From NCBI GenBank assembly GCA_945860595.1, contig CAMAQV010000016.1, positions 1 to 53,260 of the forward strand: a stretch of DNA of 53,260 bases, given 5' to 3'. Every line of letters starts with the position of its first letter. The stretch's first letter is position 1. The position numbers and the translations under genes are program-made. The stretch comes from Comamonas sp. lk (lineage in GTDB: Bacteria; Pseudomonadota; Gammaproteobacteria; Burkholderiales; Burkholderiaceae_C). Below are positions 27,941 to 37,019 of the stretch, piece by piece. The notes below the pieces were generated by a model, which worked only from the letters and a program-made list of their open reading frames with translations, did no database searches and was not told the DNA's origin.

Positions 27941-29213
27941 AGCGCAGCGCCTCCGCCGGGTTAACGCGGGACGCACTCCAACTCGGATACAGGGTTGCGA
28001 CGAAGGACAAGACCAGGCTGATCAGCGCCACGGGCACGATGTCGGCGGCACGCGGGTCGCTGGGCATGCGGCTGATCAGATAAATGTCTTGTGGCAAAAA
28101 GTGCGCGCCCAGGGCGTGCTCCAACGCGGGGACGATGACATCGATGTTCAGCGCCACCCCCAGACCGAGCAGCAACCCGGCTAACGTGCCGATAACACCG
28201 ACCATGGCGCCCTGCACCACAAAAATTCCCATGATGCTCAGCGGGCTCGCGCCCAGGGTACGCAGGATGGCGATATCGGCGCGCTTGTCGGTCACCGACA
28301 TCACCAGGGTGCTGACCAGGTTGAAGGCAGCCACCGCCACGATCAGCGTGAGGATGATGAACATCATGCGTTTTTCCACCTGCACCGCCGCAAACCAGGT
28401 GCGGTTCTGCTGCGTCCAGTCGCGTACATAGAGGTCGCCACCCAGGCGCACCGCGAGTTCACGGGCGACGGTGCGCGCGTCCTGCAAATCCAGCAGCTTG
28501 AGCCGCACGCCGGAGGGCCCTTCAAGGCGGAAAACGCGTTGCGCGTCCTCAATGTGTATGAACACCAGCGTCGAGTCGTATTCGTAATGGCCGGACTCAA
28601 AGGTGCCAAGCACCGTCATTTGCTTCAGACGCGGCACCACGCCGGCCGGGGTCACCTGACCGCCAGGTGCTATCAGCGTGACCTGATCCCCCGCCCGCAC
28701 ACCCATGCTGCGCGCCAACTCGCCGCCCAGCACCACGCCAAAAACGCCGGGTACCAGGCGCGCCAGCACGGCCTGCTGCGCACCACCGGCCATGTCGGTG
28801 ACCTGCGGCTCCAGCGCCGGGTCGATGCCGCGCACCAGCGCGCCCTTCATGTCCTCACCCCGGGCCAGGAGCGCCTGCATGCTGATGAAGGGCGCTGCCC
28901 CAACCACCTCAGGATGGGCACGGGCCTGGCGCATGGTCTGTCCGGCGTCCGGCAAGGCACCGCCGGGGCTGTAAATCTCGATATGCGAGACCACGCTGAG
29001 CATGCGGTCGCGCACCTCTTTCTGAAATCCGTTCATCACGCTGAGCACGATGATCAGCGCCGCCACCCCCAGCGCAATGCCCAGCATGGAAATGCCTGAG
29101 ATGAAGGAGATGAAGCCGTTGCGCCGCGTCGAGCGGCCCGCACGCGTGTAACGCCAGCCAATGCGCAGTTCAAACGGGACTTGGGAAGGAAGGGTGAAGG
29201 GAAATAGCGCCAC
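27933..29213 (-). CDS. lolC: Lipoprotein-releasing system permease LolC/LolE
   Basis: A 426-residue FtsX-fold permease. The N-terminal helix is in the [20 protein letters not shown] region. A periplasmic domain follows, then three C-terminal helices, and the frame ends in the typical [13 protein letters not shown]. Only one permease is present (LolF-like), as is common outside enterics. The open frame extends to 29477, but the extra residues are low-complexity antisense sequence of the divergent gene. GTG 29213 gives the family-length protein and has CACAAT seven bases upstream, implying a near-leaderless mRNA. Confidence 0.93.
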   Translation of the reverse strand: MALFPFTLPSQVPFELRIGWRYTRAGRSTRRNGFISFISGISMLGIALGVAALIIVLSVMNGFQKEVRDRMLSVVSHIEIYSPGGALPDAGQTMRQARAHPEVVGAAPFISMQALLARGEDMKGALVRGIDPALEPQVTDMAGGAQQAVLARLVPGVFGVVLGGELARSMGVRAGDQVTLIAPGGQVTPAGVVPRLKQMTVLGTFESGHYEYDSTLVFIHIEDAQRVFRLEGPSGVRLKLLDLQDARTVARELAVRLGGDLYVRDWTQQNRTWFAAVQVEKRMMFIILTLIVAVAAFNLVSTLVMSVTDKRADIAILRTLGASPLSIMGIFVVQGAMVGVIGTLAGLLLGLGVALNIDVIVPALEHALGAHFLPQDIYLISRMPSDPRAADIVPVALISLVLSFVATLYPSWSASRVNPAEALRYE

Positions 29214-29220
29214 GGCGAGG

Positions 29221-29226
29221 ATTGTG
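29221..29226 (-). promoter_or_regulatory. Predicted -10 element of lolC
   Basis: CACAAT on the minus strand, seven bases before GTG 29213. It lies in a 35-bp divergent gap facing away from the -10 of the recJ-partner gene. Confidence 0.35.
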
Positions 29227-29236
29227 GCACTGCATG

Positions 29237-29242
29237 GACAAT
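29237..29242 (+). promoter_or_regulatory. Predicted -10 element of the recJ-partner gene
   Basis: GACAAT lies six bases before ATG 29249, with no ribosome site between. It is back to back with the lolC -10. Confidence 0.35.
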
Positions 29243-29248
29243 GGCCCC

Positions 29249-30196
29249 ATGCACATCGTCCTGTCCCACGCCCTGCCTGATGGGCCGAACTGCAAGGCGC
29301 TGGTGAGACGCCCCGAATTCCCGCCACTGCCGCATCTGCACACGCTGTTTGCGCTGCTGGCCCGCGAGACGCTGACCCATGGGGAAAACGCCAGCTTGAC
29401 ACCCGTGCACGAGCGGCTGGCCTGCGCCCATCTCCAGGCCCCCGACGGGCTGCTGCCTCTGGCTGCGTTAGCGGCACAAACCGCCGGACTGGACGCCGGC
29501 CAGGCCTGGGGCCTGCTCACCTTGTGCCATCTCGCGCCACAAAGCGACCACGTGATGATGCGGGAGCCTGATGATTTGGCGCTGCAGGCGCACGAGTCCG
29601 ATGCGCTGATGCAGGCCATGCATCCTTATTTTCTGGAAGACGGACTGGCGCTGCACGCGCACCTTCCCGCACAGTGGCTGGTATGCGGCGAGCCGCTGCG
29701 CAATTTGCCCACCGCCTCGCTGGAACGCGTACGCGGGCAAGCGGTGGACGCCTGGATGCCGCAGGGCGCGCGCGCGGGCAGCCTGCGCCGCTTGCAGAAC
29801 GAGATGCAAATGCTGCTCTACACCCACCCGGTGAACGACAGCCGCGCCACACGCGGTCTGGCTCCGGTGAACGCCTTCTGGCTCAGCGGCACAGGTAGCC
29901 TGCCGAGCACACTCGCACCAAAACCTTCGGCCACCGCGCTGCATACCGAACTGCGCGACAGCGCCCTGCGGGATGACGCCTGGAACTGGGCCCAGGCATG
30001 GAGCGCGCTGGACGCCGCCCAGGGGCCGCACTGGCTGAGCCTGTCGCACAAGGACCCGCACTTTTGCATCACCCTATGCGGCCAAACCCAATCACACAGC
30101 TACACAAGGCAGGCATCAGCCAGCCAGGGTTGGCTGGCCCGGGTGCGCCAGGCCTGGTCGCCCACCCCATTTCCTGAGAGATTGCAAACCGCATGA
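29249..30196 (+). CDS. Conserved protein upstream of recJ (often labelled phosphoglycerate mutase-like)
   Basis: A 315-residue soluble protein whose homologues lie directly before recJ in many Burkholderiales. Databases often label such proteins phosphoglycerate mutase, but I see no phosphoglycerate mutase catalytic motif. Recognisable conserved stretches are LTPVHERLACAH, HPYFLEDGL and RLQNEMQMLLYTHPVN (about 190-205), then NAFWLSGTG. The stop overlaps the recJ start in ATGA, so translation is coupled. The chosen ATG 29249 opens the MHIVLSHAL core; a longer in-frame start at 29222 lies before the -10-like element. A helper role to RecJ is inference from coupling. Confidence 0.8.
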   Translation: MHIVLSHALPDGPNCKALVRRPEFPPLPHLHTLFALLARETLTHGENASLTPVHERLACAHLQAPDGLLPLAALAAQTAGLDAGQAWGLLTLCHLAPQSDHVMMREPDDLALQAHESDALMQAMHPYFLEDGLALHAHLPAQWLVCGEPLRNLPTASLERVRGQAVDAWMPQGARAGSLRRLQNEMQMLLYTHPVNDSRATRGLAPVNAFWLSGTGSLPSTLAPKPSATALHTELRDSALRDDAWNWAQAWSALDAAQGPHWLSLSHKDPHFCITLCGQTQSHSYTRQASASQGWLARVRQAWSPTPFPERLQTA

Positions 30197-31902
30197 AGAT
30201 CATTCCCCGTGACATTCCCCCGCGCAGCGTCCATGCGCTGGAGCAAGCCGGCGTACACCCGCTGCTGGCGCGCCTTTATGCCGCCCGCGGTGTCACCGGC
30301 ACCGAAGAACTGGATGACAGCCTGGCCAAACTGCTGCCACCGGATGGTCTGCTGGGTATCGCAGAGGCCGCCACGCTGCTGGCCGACGCGATCGCCCAGA
30401 GCAAACGCCTGTGCGTGGTGGCCGATTACGACTGCGACGGCGCCACCGCCTGTGCGCTGGCATTGCGTGGGCTGCGCCTGATGGGGGCACAGCATGTGGC
30501 CTATCTGGTGCCGGACCGGGTGGTGGACGGCTACGGCCTAACCGCGCCGATCGCTCAGCGCGTCAAAGACCAGGGCGCAGACGTGCTGATCACCGTGGAC
30601 AACGGCATTGCCAGCCTGGAAGGCGTGGCCCACGCCAAAACGCTGGGCCTGCAGGTGCTCGTGACCGACCACCATTTACCCGCCGCGCAGCGGCCCGATG
30701 CCGACGTCATCGTCAACCCCAACCAGCACGGCTGCGGCTTTGCCAGCAAGGCACTGGCCGGGGTGGGAGTGATGTTTTATGTGCTGCTGGCCTTGCGCTC
30801 GGAACTGCGTACACGCGGAATTTTTGATGCGGCCTCGCAGCCCAAACTCGACCGCCTGCTGCCGCTGGTGGCCTTGGGCACGGTGGCCGATGTGGTGCGG
30901 CTGGACGCCAACAACCGGCGTCTGGTCGCCCAGGGCTTGAAGCGGGTGCGCGCCGGAGCCATGCCGGCAGGCATGGCAGCCTTGTTCCGCGCCGCCGGGC
31001 GCACCGCAACGGTGGCCACTAGCTTTGACTTCGGCTTTGCGCTGGGCCCGCGCATCAACGCCGCCGGTCGCCTGAGCGACATGACGCTGGGGATTGAATG
31101 CCTGCTCACCGATGACCCCGGCCGCGCCGACGAGCTGGCGCGCGCGTTGGACGCGATCAACCGCGAGCGTCGGGTGATCGAGGGCGATATGCGTGACACT
31201 GCCATGGAAGTGGCCGAATCACTCTTTGACGAAAGTGACGAACCGCCGCCCGCGATTTGCGTGTTTGACCCCGACTTCAACGAAGGCGTGGTCGGCATCG
31301 TGGCCGCGCGCATCAAAGACAAGTTCCACCGCCCCAGCTTTGTGTTTGCCGCCAGCGCCGCCCCGGGCAAGGAGCATGAACTCAAAGGCTCGGGCCGGTC
31401 TATTCCCGGCTTTCATTTGCGCGACGCCCTGGACCTGGTGGCCAAGCGCCACCCGGGCGTGTTGCTGCGCTTTGGCGGCCACGCCATGGCCGCAGGATGC
31501 ACCGTAGACGAAGCGCATTTCGACACCTTTGAGCAAGCGCTTGCGGAAGTCGCCCACGAATGGCTGGACGCCGCCACCCTGCAACGCCGTATCGCCACCG
31601 ACGGGCCGCTGGACCCGCAGTACCGGCGCGTGGACCTGGTAGACACGCTGCACCACGAAGTCTGGGGCCAAGGCTTTGCCGCCCCCACCTTCAGCGAAGA
31701 AGTCGAGGTGATGTCGCAGCGGCTGGTGGGCGAGAAACACCTGTCCCTCAAACTCAAACACCGGGGCGAACCCGTGGACGCGATATGGTTCAGCCACACC
31801 GAACCCCTGCCCGCCAAAGTCACCATGGCTTTTCGGCTGGAAGCCGACGAATGGAACGGGGTGCGGCGGGTGAAATTTTTGGTGGAGGCGGTGGAGGGGT
31901 GA
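30193..31902 (+). CDS. recJ: Single-stranded-DNA-specific exonuclease RecJ
   Basis: A 5'-3' exonuclease in RecF-pathway recombination and mismatch repair. It has 569 residues, with the DHH-phosphoesterase motifs DYDCDGATA (residues 78-86) and TDHHLP (158-163). The DHHA1 domain follows (GRSIPGFHLRDAL; RFGGHAMAAGCT), and a C-terminal OB-like domain closes the protein. Starts within the stop of the preceding gene (ATGA). Confidence 0.97.
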   Translation: MKIIPRDIPPRSVHALEQAGVHPLLARLYAARGVTGTEELDDSLAKLLPPDGLLGIAEAATLLADAIAQSKRLCVVADYDCDGATACALALRGLRLMGAQHVAYLVPDRVVDGYGLTAPIAQRVKDQGADVLITVDNGIASLEGVAHAKTLGLQVLVTDHHLPAAQRPDADVIVNPNQHGCGFASKALAGVGVMFYVLLALRSELRTRGIFDAASQPKLDRLLPLVALGTVADVVRLDANNRRLVAQGLKRVRAGAMPAGMAALFRAAGRTATVATSFDFGFALGPRINAAGRLSDMTLGIECLLTDDPGRADELARALDAINRERRVIEGDMRDTAMEVAESLFDESDEPPPAICVFDPDFNEGVVGIVAARIKDKFHRPSFVFAASAAPGKEHELKGSGRSIPGFHLRDALDLVAKRHPGVLLRFGGHAMAAGCTVDEAHFDTFEQALAEVAHEWLDAATLQRRIATDGPLDPQYRRVDLVDTLHHEVWGQGFAAPTFSEEVEVMSQRLVGEKHLSLKLKHRGEPVDAIWFSHTEPLPAKVTMAFRLEADEWNGVRRVKFLVEAVEG

Positions 31903-31960
31903 GAAGCACGGCCAATCCCATGTCAAAATCGGGCTAGCCATATTTTTGAGGGGCACGGCC

Positions 31961-32215
31961 ATGCGCGCTATTGCTGTTTATGAAGCCAAAAATCGATTCT
32001 CGGAAATGATCGCCGCCGTCGAGCTGGGGGAGGAAATCACGATCACCCGGCACGGTGCCCCGGTGGCGCGCCTGGTCGCCGTCGGCGTTGGTTCTGTCAG
32101 CGCCCCCGAGCAGCGGCAACGGGTTCTGGACGCAATGACGGATTTACGTCGGCTGGGTGCCGAGGGTGCGTTGGGTTGCAGCGTGGCAGAGGCTATCCAA
32201 ACCGGACGCGACTGA
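31961..32215 (+). CDS. Phd/YefM-family antitoxin
   Basis: An 84-residue antitoxin. The N-terminal DNA-binding fold is typical of Phd/YefM (YEAKNRFSEMI at about 7-17; EEITITRHGAPVARL at about 24-38), and a disordered C-terminal toxin-binding tail follows. ATG 31961 is preceded by a GAGGGG site. Its stop shares one base with the toxin start (TGATG), the hallmark of a coupled toxin-antitoxin operon. It probably represses its own promoter. Confidence 0.9.
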   Translation: MRAIAVYEAKNRFSEMIAAVELGEEITITRHGAPVARLVAVGVGSVSAPEQRQRVLDAMTDLRRLGAEGALGCSVAEAIQTGRD

Positions 32216-32619
32216 TGCCCTTTGTTCTGGACAACTCGGTGGTGAGCGCTTGGTATTTGAGCGGACAGTCCACCGACTACAGCCAGGCTATTGCCGCCCG
32301 CTTGGAGACCGACAAGGCGCTGGTTCCGCCGCTGTGGCAACTCGAGCTCGCCAATGTCTTGAAGACCGCGTGCACCAGAGGTCGCCTGACGCACACTTTG
32401 GCTCGGCAGATTTTGGACACGCTGGGCCAACTACCGATTGATGTCGACGCGGGCGCACCACCTGGGCAGCGGCAGCTGTTTGAATTGGCGATGCGTTTCG
32501 ACTTGAGCAGTTATGACGCTGCCTATCTGGAACTGGCGATGCGCCATGGCGTCCCCCTTGCGACGCAAGACCATGCGTTGCGGCTTGCCGCACAAGCCGC
32601 CGGCGTTGATGTGCTGTGA
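32215..32619 (+). CDS. VapC-type PIN-domain toxin
   Basis: A 134-residue PIN-domain ribonuclease. The acidic active site can be placed as D6 (VLDNSV), the Glu in QLELANVL (near 44), D102 in SSYDAAYLELA and the final Asp in LATQDHAL. All four acidic positions are intact, so the toxin is predicted to be active. It is translationally coupled to the Phd-type antitoxin. VapC toxins usually cleave tRNA or rRNA; the target here is unknown. Confidence 0.9.
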   Translation: MPFVLDNSVVSAWYLSGQSTDYSQAIAARLETDKALVPPLWQLELANVLKTACTRGRLTHTLARQILDTLGQLPIDVDAGAPPGQRQLFELAMRFDLSSYDAAYLELAMRHGVPLATQDHALRLAAQAAGVDVL

Positions 32620-32703
32620 GCGCGCTTTCAAACGCATTGACCACCACCGCAGCGACACAATCCGATCGACAGTTTTCACCCTAAAACCACCCGAAGACGC
32701 AGC

Positions 32704-32982
32704 ATGGAACCCAGCCCATCCATGGACACGAGTCCTGCCGAGCCCGTTCGCCAACCCAGCTGGATCCTGCGCGGCACTTTTTTGCTAGGTGGCGGTCTGT
32801 GGTTTTTGTACTCGATCGCGTCGCAGCTGGTCGGGCTGTTGCAGGGGGAGCCGATGCGCTGGGTGTACATCTGGGCCTGGTTGCCGATGTGGCTATTCGT
32901 GGGCTTGGCTTGGGGCATCAACAAACAACTGAAGGCGGCGCAAACGCCTGCTCATCCGCCAGAGTCACCACCCGCACCCTGA
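32704..32982 (+). CDS. Small membrane protein, unknown function
   Basis: A 92-residue protein with two hydrophobic segments (about 23-45 and 52-72) between proline-rich polar ends. No family recognised, and the ribosome site is weak. The spacing before the ureohydrolase gene is 43 bp, so co-transcription is possible. Confidence 0.55.
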   Translation: MEPSPSMDTSPAEPVRQPSWILRGTFLLGGGLWFLYSIASQLVGLLQGEPMRWVYIWAWLPMWLFVGLAWGINKQLKAAQTPAHPPESPPAP

Positions 32983-33025
32983 TCCCCGGCCCCCTACCAT
33001 CACCGCACACTGCGCAACACCCACC

Positions 33026-34075
33026 ATGCCCCTGAGCCCCGAGCAACTCCAATCCCTGCGCGCGAAATTCAGCGGCGGCGCATCCGACATGCACGACCCC
33101 CGCTTCGCCCAGGTAGCAGCCAGTATTTTTTCAGACGGCGGCACGCGCGCGGCGCCCTACGCGGGCGTGCCCACGCTGCTATCGGCACCGCATCGGCCAG
33201 TGGAGGCGCAAAACCCCGACTTCGGTGATTTGCAAGTGGCGCTGATGGGTGCGCCCATGGACCTCGGTGCCAGCAACCGGCCAGGTGCGCGCTTTGGGCC
33301 GCGTGCGCTGCGTACCATTGAGCGCGTCGGCCCCTACAACCACGTGCTCGACGTTGCGCCGGTGCACAGCCTGCGTGTGGCCGATGTAGGTGATGTGCCC
33401 TTTCGCAGCCGCTACAGCCTGCCCATGTGCATAGAAGACATCGAGGCCTGGTACCACCGCGTGGCGGACCAGGGCGTGCTGCCATTGACCGTGGGTGGCG
33501 ACCATTCCATCACCTACCCCATCATGAAAGCCCTGGGACGCTCACAGCCCCTGGGCATGGTGCATATCGACGCGCATTGCGATACCGGCGGCGCGTTCGA
33601 CCAGACCCGCTTTCACCACGGCGGGCCGTTCCGGTTGGCGGTGCTCGACGGCGTGCTGGACCCTGCGCGCTGCATCCAGATCGGTATCCGTGGCTCATCG
33701 GAATACCTGTGGGAGTTTTCCAAAGATGTCGGCATGACCGTGGTTCATGCCGAAGAGATTTCCACCCTGGGTATCGCCGAAATTGTGCGTATGGCCCGCG
33801 CCGTAGTCGGCGATGGCCCGACCTACGTGACTTTTGATGTGGACGGCCTGGACCCGGTCTTCGCACCCGGCACCGGAACCCCCGAGATCGGGGGCTTGAG
33901 CACCCGCGAGGCGCTGGCCATTCTGCACGGCCTCAAGGGCCTGAACATCGTAGGTGGCGATGTGGTGGAGGTAGCTCCCCAATACGATCCCAGCACCAAC
34001 ACTGCGCAGGCCGGAGCGCAAATGCTGTTTGAAATCTTGAGCCTGATGGCCTGGAGTCCCGCATGCAAAACCTGA
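33026..34075 (+). CDS. Agmatinase-like ureohydrolase
   Basis: A 349-residue binuclear manganese ureohydrolase. The metal-binding motifs are intact: GGDHSITYP (about 157-165), HIDAHCDTGG (about 180-189) and FDVDGLDPVFAPGTGTPE (about 270-287). The family covers agmatinase, guanidinobutyrase, guanidinopropionase and guanidine hydrolase; the substrate cannot be fixed from the motifs. The last 13 bp overlap the SDR gene. No arginine decarboxylase gene is nearby, so agmatine is not favoured by context. Confidence 0.9.
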   Translation: MPLSPEQLQSLRAKFSGGASDMHDPRFAQVAASIFSDGGTRAAPYAGVPTLLSAPHRPVEAQNPDFGDLQVALMGAPMDLGASNRPGARFGPRALRTIERVGPYNHVLDVAPVHSLRVADVGDVPFRSRYSLPMCIEDIEAWYHRVADQGVLPLTVGGDHSITYPIMKALGRSQPLGMVHIDAHCDTGGAFDQTRFHHGGPFRLAVLDGVLDPARCIQIGIRGSSEYLWEFSKDVGMTVVHAEEISTLGIAEIVRMARAVVGDGPTYVTFDVDGLDPVFAPGTGTPEIGGLSTREALAILHGLKGLNIVGGDVVEVAPQYDPSTNTAQAGAQMLFEILSLMAWSPACKT

Positions 34076-34815
34076 CCATCTTGACCGGCGCATCACGCGG
34101 CATGGGACTTGCCATGGCCCAACAACTGCTACAGCCGGGGGCTCTTGTGCTGTGCATCTCGCGCCAGCGTAACGCCGAACTGCAAGACCAGGCCGAAGCG
34201 GCGCGTGCTGCACTGGAGCAGTGGAGCGCCGATCTGGGCGATGCGGCACCGGTGGCGCAGCAACTCGCAAAGTGGCTGCGCGCACGCGATCCGCAGCAAT
34301 TGGCAAGTGCCACCTTGATCAATAACGCAGGCGCGATTTCTCCGTTGCTGGCTCTGCGCGACAGCGATCCGCTGGCTCTGGCGCAGGCTCTGCGCGTGGG
34401 GCTGGAAGCACCGTTGCAGCTCTGCGCGGCATTTTTGGGGGCCACGCGCGACTGGACTGTCCCACGCAAGGTGTTGAACATCTCGTCGGGCCTGGGTCGG
34501 CGGGCCATGGCCTCGACTGCCGCCTACTGTGCAGCCAAGGCCGGTATGGACCATTTCACCCGCTGCCTGGCGCTAGAAGAAGCAGCCCTTGCCCATGGCG
34601 CAACAGTCTGCTCCCTCGCACCGGGAGTCATTGCCACCGATATGCAGCTGCAGTTGCGCAGCGCCGATCCGGCACATTTCCCGGACCTGGCCACCTTCCA
34701 GGGATTGCATGCGGGCGGCCAACTCAGCAGCCCGCACGATGCGGCGCGGCGCGTTCTGGCGTATCTGAGCAGCCCAACTTTCGGGCGGGATACGGTGGGC
34801 GACGTGCGCGGCTGA
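34063..34815 (+). CDS. Short-chain dehydrogenase/reductase
   Basis: A 250-residue classical SDR. The cofactor motif is TGASRGMG (about 7-14), LINNAGAI is near 87, and the catalytic Tyr/Lys are in AYCAAKAGMDHF (about 156-167). The sequence type resembles sepiapterin/benzil reductase-like SDRs, and the substrate is unknown. Its start overlaps the ureohydrolase by 13 bp, so the two are coupled. Confidence 0.9.
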   Translation: MQNLTILTGASRGMGLAMAQQLLQPGALVLCISRQRNAELQDQAEAARAALEQWSADLGDAAPVAQQLAKWLRARDPQQLASATLINNAGAISPLLALRDSDPLALAQALRVGLEAPLQLCAAFLGATRDWTVPRKVLNISSGLGRRAMASTAAYCAAKAGMDHFTRCLALEEAALAHGATVCSLAPGVIATDMQLQLRSADPAHFPDLATFQGLHAGGQLSSPHDAARRVLAYLSSPTFGRDTVGDVRG

Positions 34816-34829
34816 ACCCGCGCAAGAAC

Positions 34830-35738
34830 TCAATACACCTCGGGCACAAACATATCGGCCGGCACCGGGTGGCGCTCGTAATCGTCACGTCGCACACGCT
34901 CAGGCAGCACAATGGGGGGATGCGGAATTTCCTTGTAGGGCATTTGCTGCAGCAGGTGGTGAATGCAATTCAGGCGGGCCTTTTTCTTGTCCACCGCCTG
35001 CACTACCCACCAGGGCGCTTCGGGAATATGGGTGCGCTCCAGCATGACCTCTTTAGCCACCGTGTAATCCTCCCAGCGTTTGCGTGACTCCAGATCCATG
35101 GGGCTGAGCTTCCACTGTTTCAGCGGGTCATAGATCCGGCCCAGAAAGCGCGCGTTCTGCTCTTCGTCCGAAATCGAAAACCAGTACTTGATCACCTGAA
35201 TGCCGGAGCGCACCAGCATTTTTTCGAACTCGGGAACGCTGCGGAAGAACTCCTCGTACTGCTCGTCATTGCAAAAGCCCATCACCCGTTCGACCCCGGC
35301 GCGGTTGTACCAACTGCGGTCAAATAAAACCATTTCGCCGGCCGCCGGCAGATGCGCGATGTAACGCTGGAAGTACCACTGTGTGCGCTCCCGGTCATTC
35401 GGCGCGGGCAAGGCAGCGACGCGACACACACGCGGATTGAGCCGCTGCGTGATGCGCTTGATGGCCCCACCTTTGCCGGCCGCATCACGGCCTTCAAACA
35501 GCACAACCACCTTGTGACCACTGGCCACCACCCAGTCCTGCAGCTTTACCAACTCGCCTTGGAGACGGAACAACTCGCGAAAGTAATGGCGGCGCGCGAC
35601 CGAGGACTCATCCGTTACGCCGGGCGACTCGGCGTTGGTGAAAGCCCGGTCCTCGACTTCCATTTCCAGCTCTTCATCAAAGCTGTCCAGCAAGTCACTC
35701 CGGATACGGCGGATCAGGTCTTCTTCATTCAGCTTCAT
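34830..35738 (-). CDS. ppk2: Polyphosphate kinase 2
   Basis: A 302-residue PPK2-family enzyme transferring phosphate between polyphosphate and nucleotides. Walker A is GRDAAGKGG (83-91), the lid/Walker B stretch is FDRSWYNRAGVERVMGF, and a C-terminal W-E-Y-T region is present. A single catalytic domain with an acidic N-terminal extension (residues 1-47) points to a class I-type enzyme. The start is set at ATG 35738, which has a CAGGAG site. Convergent with the SDR gene, 14 bp apart. Confidence 0.95.
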   Translation of the reverse strand: MKLNEEDLIRRIRSDLLDSFDEELEMEVEDRAFTNAESPGVTDESSVARRHYFRELFRLQGELVKLQDWVVASGHKVVVLFEGRDAAGKGGAIKRITQRLNPRVCRVAALPAPNDRERTQWYFQRYIAHLPAAGEMVLFDRSWYNRAGVERVMGFCNDEQYEEFFRSVPEFEKMLVRSGIQVIKYWFSISDEEQNARFLGRIYDPLKQWKLSPMDLESRKRWEDYTVAKEVMLERTHIPEAPWWVVQAVDKKKARLNCIHHLLQQMPYKEIPHPPIVLPERVRRDDYERHPVPADMFVPEVY

Positions 35739-35786
35739 GGCAACTCCTGTTGGCCCGGCGCACATGCCAGACAGGGGACGCTAGCC

Positions 35787-35801
35787 AATGCATATGGCAT
35801 T
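35787..35801. promoter_or_regulatory. Inverted repeat in the ppk2/DUF3460 divergent gap
   Basis: AATGC-ATATG-GCATT lies between the divergent ppk2 and DUF3460 genes. A TAGAAT -10-like hexamer for the DUF3460-scpA unit follows at 35830. Weak evidence of regulation. Confidence 0.2.
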
Positions 35802-35859
35802 TGTGTGACAGACCGCGACCCACCCCCGCTAGAATGCCCGCGCACCCAGGATTCATGCC

Positions 35860-36066
35860 ATGACCATCTTCCGCCGCCCCGATTACCGCTCCGACGCCAC
35901 GCAGTTCATTGACCAGCTCAAAGCCGAGAAGCCCGACTTGGAAGCCCGCCAGCGTGCCGGACGCGCCCTGCTCTGGGACAAGAAGCTGGATCGCGATCTG
36001 CAAGGCGAATACGCGCAGGGCCGGGTCGCGCAAAAGCCCTACGTCTACCTGACCGACGAAACCTGA
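35860..36066 (+). CDS. DUF3460 family protein
   Basis: A 68-residue protein of the small DUF3460 family found in betaproteobacteria. It is lysine/arginine- and aspartate-rich, with a conserved RPDYRSDATQFI opening and a WDK core. Function unknown. It starts the DUF3460-scpA-panB-panC run and ends 13 bp before scpA; the placement is conserved in Burkholderiales. Confidence 0.85.
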   Translation: MTIFRRPDYRSDATQFIDQLKAEKPDLEARQRAGRALLWDKKLDRDLQGEYAQGRVAQKPYVYLTDET

Positions 36067-36079
36067 GCGACTGCAGCTT

Positions 36080-36943
36080 GTGAGCGGCGAGTCCCTGCCC
36101 CTCGATTACGCGATGCCGCAGGACAGCATGCCCGACGTGGTCGACAACGTCGCCGTGGCGCGCCTGTACGGCGAACCGCTGTTTTCCCTGCCGATGGACT
36201 TGTACATCCCGCCCGACGCGCTGGAAGTGTTTTTGGAGGCGTTTGAAGGTCCACTGGACTTGTTGCTCTACCTCATTCGCAAGCAGAACTTCAACATCCT
36301 GGACATTCCCATGCTCAGCGTCACGCGCCAGTATCTGGCCTACGTCGAGCAAATCCGCAGCCGCAACCTCGAGCTGGCCGCCGAATATTTGTTAATGGCC
36401 GCCATGCTGATCGAGATCAAGTCGCGCATGCTGCTACCGCCCAAGCGGGCAGCCCCTGGCGAAGAGGCCGAAGACCCGCGCGCTGAACTGGTGCGCCGTT
36501 TGCTCGAATACGAGCAAATGAAGCTGGCGGCGGCGCGGCTCAACGCCCTGCCGGTTGCGGGGCGCGACTTTCTGACCGCGCAGATCGCCAGCGATGCCCT
36601 GGTACAGACCCGCCTGCCCGATGTCAACGCCGCAGACCTACAAGCCGCATGGCACAGCATCCTGCAGCGCGCCCGGCTGGTGCAGCACCACACCATCAAC
36701 CGTGAGCAGCTCTCGGTGCGTGAGCACATGACGCTGGTGCTGCGCCGCCTGCAAGGCCAGCGCTTTATGGCTTTTGAATCCTTGTTCGAGGCTGGCCACA
36801 GCGTGGCCGTGGTGGTCGTGATGTTTATGGCGATTCTGGAACTGGCCAAAGAGGCCATGGTGCAGATCACCCAGGCCGAATCCTTTGCCCCCATCTATCT
36901 GCGGCTGGCCTACACGCCAGAGGCCGCTTTGGCCGCCGAATAA
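36080..36943 (+). CDS. scpA: Segregation and condensation protein A
   Basis: The kleisin subunit of the SMC-ScpAB condensin. It has 287 residues. The [21 protein letters not shown] motif (about 55-75) is the SMC-neck binding signature, and a C-terminal winged helix follows. The GTG start at 36080 gives the longest frame; ATGs at 36113 and 36128 are alternatives. scpB is not in the window. Confidence 0.95.
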   Translation: MSGESLPLDYAMPQDSMPDVVDNVAVARLYGEPLFSLPMDLYIPPDALEVFLEAFEGPLDLLLYLIRKQNFNILDIPMLSVTRQYLAYVEQIRSRNLELAAEYLLMAAMLIEIKSRMLLPPKRAAPGEEAEDPRAELVRRLLEYEQMKLAAARLNALPVAGRDFLTAQIASDALVQTRLPDVNAADLQAAWHSILQRARLVQHHTINREQLSVREHMTLVLRRLQGQRFMAFESLFEAGHSVAVVVVMFMAILELAKEAMVQITQAESFAPIYLRLAYTPEAALAAE

Positions 36944-37019
36944 GGCCGCTTTCCTCTCTTTCCTCTCAACAGCAAGCTGTTACATTCGCGCCTGTCGCAG
37001 CGATTTGGAAACGACCATC

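Noticed and set aside
26641..28000. Direct duplication of ABC ATPase genes (10598-11326 versus lolD)
   Set aside because: Similar Walker and signature motifs come from membership in one family; the sequences differ elsewhere and are separate genes.
29214..29477. N-terminal 88-residue extension of LolC
   Set aside because: The extension is antisense to the start of the recJ-partner gene, Pro/Arg/Ala rich and absent from LolC proteins in general.
32983..33025. Guanidine or other riboswitch before the ureohydrolase
   Set aside because: The gap is only 43 bp and has no structured aptamer pattern.
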